Shown piece by piece: positions 22,000 to 25,391 of a DNA stretch of 25,391 bases. The notes beneath the pieces are model-generated. The model was not told the DNA's origin, did not search any database, and was given only the letters and a program-made list of their open reading frames with translations. Positions within the stretch are counted from its first letter, which is position 1; each line of letters begins with the position of its first letter. This DNA is from Saccoglossus kowalevskii (lineage: Eukaryota > Hemichordata > Enteropneusta > Harrimaniidae). The position numbers were made by a program, and so were the translations under genes. Where the stretch lies: contig NW_003144623.1 of assembly GCF_000003605.2 (NCBI RefSeq), positions 1 to 25,391 of the forward strand, in the 5' to 3' direction.

Positions 22000-23402
22000 C
22001 CTAGAACTGATTTGTGGTATGTGTCTACATTGCATGCAAGTTTCTGCAGCTTGTCCCTATAACTGATTTGTGGTATTTCTACATTCCATACAAGTTTCTG
22101 CAGCTTGTCCCTAGAACTGATTTGTAGTATGTGTCTACATTCCATACAAGATTCTGTAGCTTGTCCCTAGAACTGATTTGAGGTATGTGTCTACATTGCA
22201 TGCAAATTTCTGCAGCTTGTCCCTAGAACTGATTTGTAGTATGTGTCTACATTGCATGCAAGTTTCGGCAGCTTGTCCCGAGCACTGATTTGTGGTATTT
22301 CTACATTCCATACAAGTTTCTGCAGCTTGTCCCTAGAACTGATTTGTGGTATGTCTACATTCCATGCAAGTTTCTGTAGCTTGTCCCTAGAACTGATTTG
22401 TGGTATGTCTACATTCCATGCAAGTTTCTGTAGCTTGTCCCTAGAACTGATTTGTGGTATGTGTCTACATTGCATGCAAGTTTCTGCAGCTTGTCCCTAG
22501 AACTGATTTGTGGTATGTGTCTACATTGCATGCAAGTTTCTGCAGCTTGTCCCTTGAACTGATTTGTGGTATGTGTCTACATTGCATGCAAGTTTCTGCA
22601 GCTTGTCCCTAGAACTGATTTGTAGTATGTGTCTACATTGCATGCAAGTTTCTGTAGCTTGTCCCTAGAACTGATTTGTGGTATGTGTCTACATTGCATG
22701 CAAGTTTCTGCAGCTTATCCCTAGAACTGATTTGTAGTATTTGTCTACATTGCATGCAAGTTTCTGCAGCTTGTCCCTAGAACTGATTTGTGGTATGTGT
22801 CTACATTGCATGCAAGTTTCTGCAGCTTGTCCTTAGAACTGATTTGTGGTATGTGTCTACATTGCATGCAACTTTCTGCAGCTTGTCCCTAGAACTGATT
22901 TGTAGTATACGTCTACATTGCATGCAAGTTTCTGCAGCTTGTCCCGAGAACTGATTTGTGGTATGTCTACATTCCATGCAAGTTTCTGTAGCTTGTTCCT
23001 AGAACTGATTTGTGGTATGTGTCTACATTGCATGCAAGTTTCTGCAGCTTGTCCCTAGAACTGATTTGTAGTATATGTCTACATTGCATGCAAGTTTCTG
23101 CAGCTTGTCCCGAGAACTGATTTGTGGTATGTCTACATTCCATGCAAGTTTCTGTAGCTTGTTCCTAGAACTGATTTGCGGTATGTGTCTACATTGCATT
23201 GCAAGTTTCTGCAGCTTGTCGCTAGAACTGATTTCTGGTATTTCTACATTCCATACAAGTTTCTGCAGCTTGTCCCTAGAACTGATTTGTGGTATGTATC
23301 TACATTCCATACAAGTTTCTGCAGCTTGTCCCTCGAACTGATTTGTGGTATGTGTCTACATTGCATGCAAGTTTCTGCAGCTTGTCCCTAGATCTGATTT
23401 GT
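22000..23402 (+). repeat. Right copy of the 18260-19660 block
   Basis: It follows the left copy monomer by monomer, with scattered differences such as GATTTGAGG (about 22177), AGTTTCGGCAGC (about 22262), CCCTTGAACTG (about 22552) and the one-base insertion at about 23199. The last shared bases are CTAGATCTGATTTGTCTA ending at about 23405. The diverged island follows directly. Confidence 0.93.
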
Positions 23403-23605
23403 CTAAGGCTACTTTGTTTGCTGCTTTCTTCTGCTTGATGCTACAACTGATTTGTTGAGGTCTACCTTCCATGGCATGTTCTGTACCTTGTCCTGGCCCT
23501 GCATTTGAGTTATGTGACTACTTTGCATGCTGCTTTCTGCAGCTTGTTGTCCCAACTGATTTGTTGATGTCTACTTTGTTGCATGCTTTCTGCAGATTGT
23601 CCCTA
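23403..23605 (+). repeat. Island of about four strongly diverged monomers
   Basis: The array phase can still be followed through GATTTG, CTACNTT, TTCTGC and AACTGATTTG landmarks, but identity to neighbours drops sharply, to roughly two thirds by eye. Approximate unit lengths are 53, 52, 57 and 53. The units share differences from the main array: CTACTTTG instead of CTACATTG, GCTGCTTTCT instead of GCAAGTTTCT, and CAACTGATTTGTTGA instead of GAACTGATTTGTGG. Shared changes argue for an old or separate subfamily rather than random base errors. Normal monomers resume at CTGCAGATTGTCCCTAG (23590). No gene is present; a 63-codon open frame across it is accidental. Confidence 0.85.
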
Positions 23606-25391
23606 GAACTGATTTGTGGTATTTCTACATTCCATACAAGTTTCTGCAGCTTGTCCCTATAACTGATTTGTGGTATTTCTACATTCCATACAAGTTTCTG
23701 CAGCTTGTCCCTAGAACTGATTTGTGGTATGTGTCTACATTCCATGCAAGTTTCAGCAGCTTGTCCCTAGAACTGATTTGTCTATTTCTACATTGCATGC
23801 AAGTTTCAGCAGCTTGTCCCTAGAACTGACTTGTGGTATGTCTACATTGCATGTAAGTTTCTGCAGCTTGTCTCTTGAACTGATTTATGCTATGTCAACA
23901 TTCCATGGAAGTTTCTGTAGCTTGTCCCTAGAACTCATTTGTGGTATGTGTCTACATTGCATGCAAGTTTCTGCAGCTTGTCCCTAGAACTGATTTGTAG
24001 TATGTGTCTACATTGCATGCAAGTTTCTGCAGCTTTTCCCGTGAACTGATTTGTGGTATTTCTACATTCCATACAAGTTTCTGCAGCTTGTCCCTAGAAC
24101 TGATTTGTGGTATGTGTCTATATTCCATGCAAGTTTCTGTAGCTTGTCCCTAGAACTGATTTCTGGTATTTCTACATTCCATACAAGTTTCTGCAGCTTG
24201 TCCCTAGAACTGATTTGTGGTATGTATCCTCATTCCATACAAGTTTCTGCAGCTTGTCCCTCGAACTGATTTGTGGTATGTGTCTACATTGCATGCAAGT
24301 TTCTGCAGCTTGTCCCTAGAACTGATTTGTGGTATTTCTACATTCCATACAAGTTTCTGCAGCTTGTTCCTAGAACTGATTTGTGGTATGTCTACATTCC
24401 ATGCAAGATTCTGCAGCTTGTCCCTAGAACTGATTTGTGGTATGTCAACATTCCATTCAAGTTTCTGCAGCTTGTCCCTAGAACTGATTTGTAGTATGTG
24501 TCTACATTGCATGCAAGTTTCAGCAGCTTGTCTCTAGAACTGATTTGTGGTATGTATCTACATTGCATGCAAGTTTCTGCAGCTTGTCCCTAGAACTGAA
24601 TTGTGGTATGTGTCTACATTGCATGCAAGTTTCTGAAGCTGGTCCCTAGAGCTGATTTTTCTATGTCTACATTCCATGGAAGTTTCTGAAGCTTGTCCCT
24701 AGAACTGACTTGTGGTATGTCTACATTCCATTAAAGTTTCTGCAGCTTGTCCCTAGAACTGATTTGTCTATGTCTACATTCCATGCATGTTTCTGCAGTT
24801 TGTCCCTAGAACTGATTTGTGGTATGTCAACATTCCATGCATGTTTCTGTAGCTTGTCCCTAGAACTGATTTGTCGTATGTGTCTACATTGCATGCAAGT
24901 TTCTGCAGCTTGTCCCTAGAACTGATTTGTAGTATGTGTCTACATTGCATGCAAGTTTCTGCAGCTTGTCCCGAGAATTGATTTGTGGTATTTCTACATT
25001 CCATACAAGTTTCTGCAGCTTGTCCCTAGAACTGATTTGTGGTATATCTACATTCAATGCAAGTTTCTGTAGCTTGTCCCTAGAACTGATTTGTGGTATG
25101 TGTCTACATTGCATGCAAGTTTCTGCAGCTTGTCCCTAGAACTGGATTGTGGTATGTGTCTACATTGCATACAAGTTTCTGCAGCTGGTCCCTAGAACTG
25201 ATTTGTCTATGTCAACATTCCTTGCAAGTTTCTGCAGCTTGTCCCTAGAACTGACTTGTGGTATGTCTACATTGCATGTAAGTTTCTGCAGCTTGTCCCT
25301 TGAACTGATTTGTGGTATGTCAACATTCCATGCAAGTTTCTGTAGCTTGTCCCTAGAACTCATTTGTGGTATGTGTCTACATTGCCATGCA
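23606..25391 (+). repeat. Right copy of the 16014-17748 block, running off the window
   Basis: After one C-type monomer the sequence joins the 7,643-offset register at CTATAACTG (23657) and keeps it to the last base. Differences from the left copy include GTCTCTTGAACTG against GTCCCTTGAACTG (about 23871), GTATCCTCATTCC against GTATCTACATTCC (about 24226), CCATGCATG against CCATGCAAG (about 24781) and TTGCCATGCA at the very end. Since the match reaches the edge, the duplicated unit continues beyond the window. No gene is present. Confidence 0.93.

Larger units (their letters stand above)
1..25391 (+). repeat. Continuous satellite-like tandem array of a ~56-base monomer
   Basis: Every part of the window reads as the same monomer in the same orientation, and both ends stop inside the array. 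Landmarks in order are TTTCTGYAGCTTG, CCCTAGAACTGATTTG, GGTATGTGTCTACATT and the palindromic core GCATGC, after which the next unit starts at once with no spacer. Length classes are 56 (A and E), 54 (B and C) and 53 (D) bases. They differ almost only in the stretch between GATTTG and ACATT, where a GT is lost or GGTATGTG becomes GGTATT or CTATG. The mean length implies about 455-460 monomers. No inverted segment, transposon or unique sequence interrupts the array. This is direct observation; calling it satellite DNA follows from length, homogeneity and higher-order structure. It could equally be a very large minisatellite in an intron or subtelomere. The species and chromosomal position are unknown. 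Confidence 0.97.

Noticed and set aside
23471-23662. 63-codon open frame across the diverged island as a real gene
   Set aside because: Its second part is ordinary repeat sequence and the first part is simply diverged monomers. It has no recognisable domain or signals.
1-25391. CRISPR array
   Set aside because: Repeats abut directly with no unique spacers, and the variable parts are a few shared subfamily variants. No cas-like gene is present.
1-25391. Telomeric repeat or centromeric CENP-B box
   Set aside because: No short G-rich telomere unit occurs, and no sequence resembling the known CENP-B box core was seen in the monomer. A centromeric role cannot be decided from sequence alone.
1-25391. 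Transposon, integrated virus or other mobile element inside the array
   Set aside because: No break in monomer phase longer than a few bases, no terminal repeats and no coding sequence were found. Even the diverged island keeps the monomer landmarks.
13325-25391. Assembly artefact as the cause of the long near-identical blocks
   Set aside because: Not fully excluded, but copies carry scattered private substitutions and different internal gains and losses, which simple contig duplication would not produce. Read-depth and spanning reads would settle it.
1-25391. tRNA, rRNA, small RNA genes, terminators or riboswitches
   Set aside because: No candidate sequence stands out from the monomer; the only strong symmetry is the short TTGCATGCAA palindrome.

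Overview
The whole 25,391-base window is one uninterrupted array of head-to-tail tandem repeats. I found no protein-coding gene, RNA gene, mobile element or single-copy flank in it. The repeat is a roughly 56-base monomer, about 455-460 copies, all in one orientation. Recurrent length classes are A (56 bases, GGTATGTGTCTACATTG), B (54, a GT dropped: GGTATGTCTACATT), C (54, GGTATTTCTACATTCC), D (53, TTTGTCTATGTCTACATT) and E (56, GGTATGTATCTACATTCC). A contiguous array this long, with several tiers of segmental duplication, points to eukaryotic satellite or large-minisatellite heterochromatin. I cannot name the species. The typical monomer is about 41% GC, contains no CpG and has about twice as many T as A on this strand.

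Layout. 1-1640: fairly homogeneous type A. 1641-6640: mixed A/B/C/D/E monomers, with a six-monomer 330-base higher-order repeat (2238-2897, third copy 3941-4270) and a duplicated block (about 2905-3650 and 4447-5192). 6641-12715: again mostly type A, with no D monomer seen. It holds a five-monomer 280-base unit present four times (11041-11600, 12157-12715), itself inside a 1,116-base duplication. 12716-25391: mixed monomers arranged as a mosaic of long near-copies. Offsets are 3,906 (13325-14750 to 17231-18656), 3,740 (18260-19660 to 22000-23401), 7,643 (16014-17748 to 23657-25391), 1,315 (about 19690-20690 to 21005-22005) and 440 (14288-14727 to 14728-15167).

The most unusual spot is 23403-23605. 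About four monomers there are strongly diverged but share variants with one another, and they lie exactly at the junction of two of the long duplicated blocks.

The many open frames of about 70, 88 and 106 codons are an arithmetic by-product of the monomer lengths and not genes. Functional ideas (satellite transcripts carrying dense UGCAUG motifs, splice-site-like motifs in each monomer, three monomers per nucleosome) are offered below only as hypotheses.
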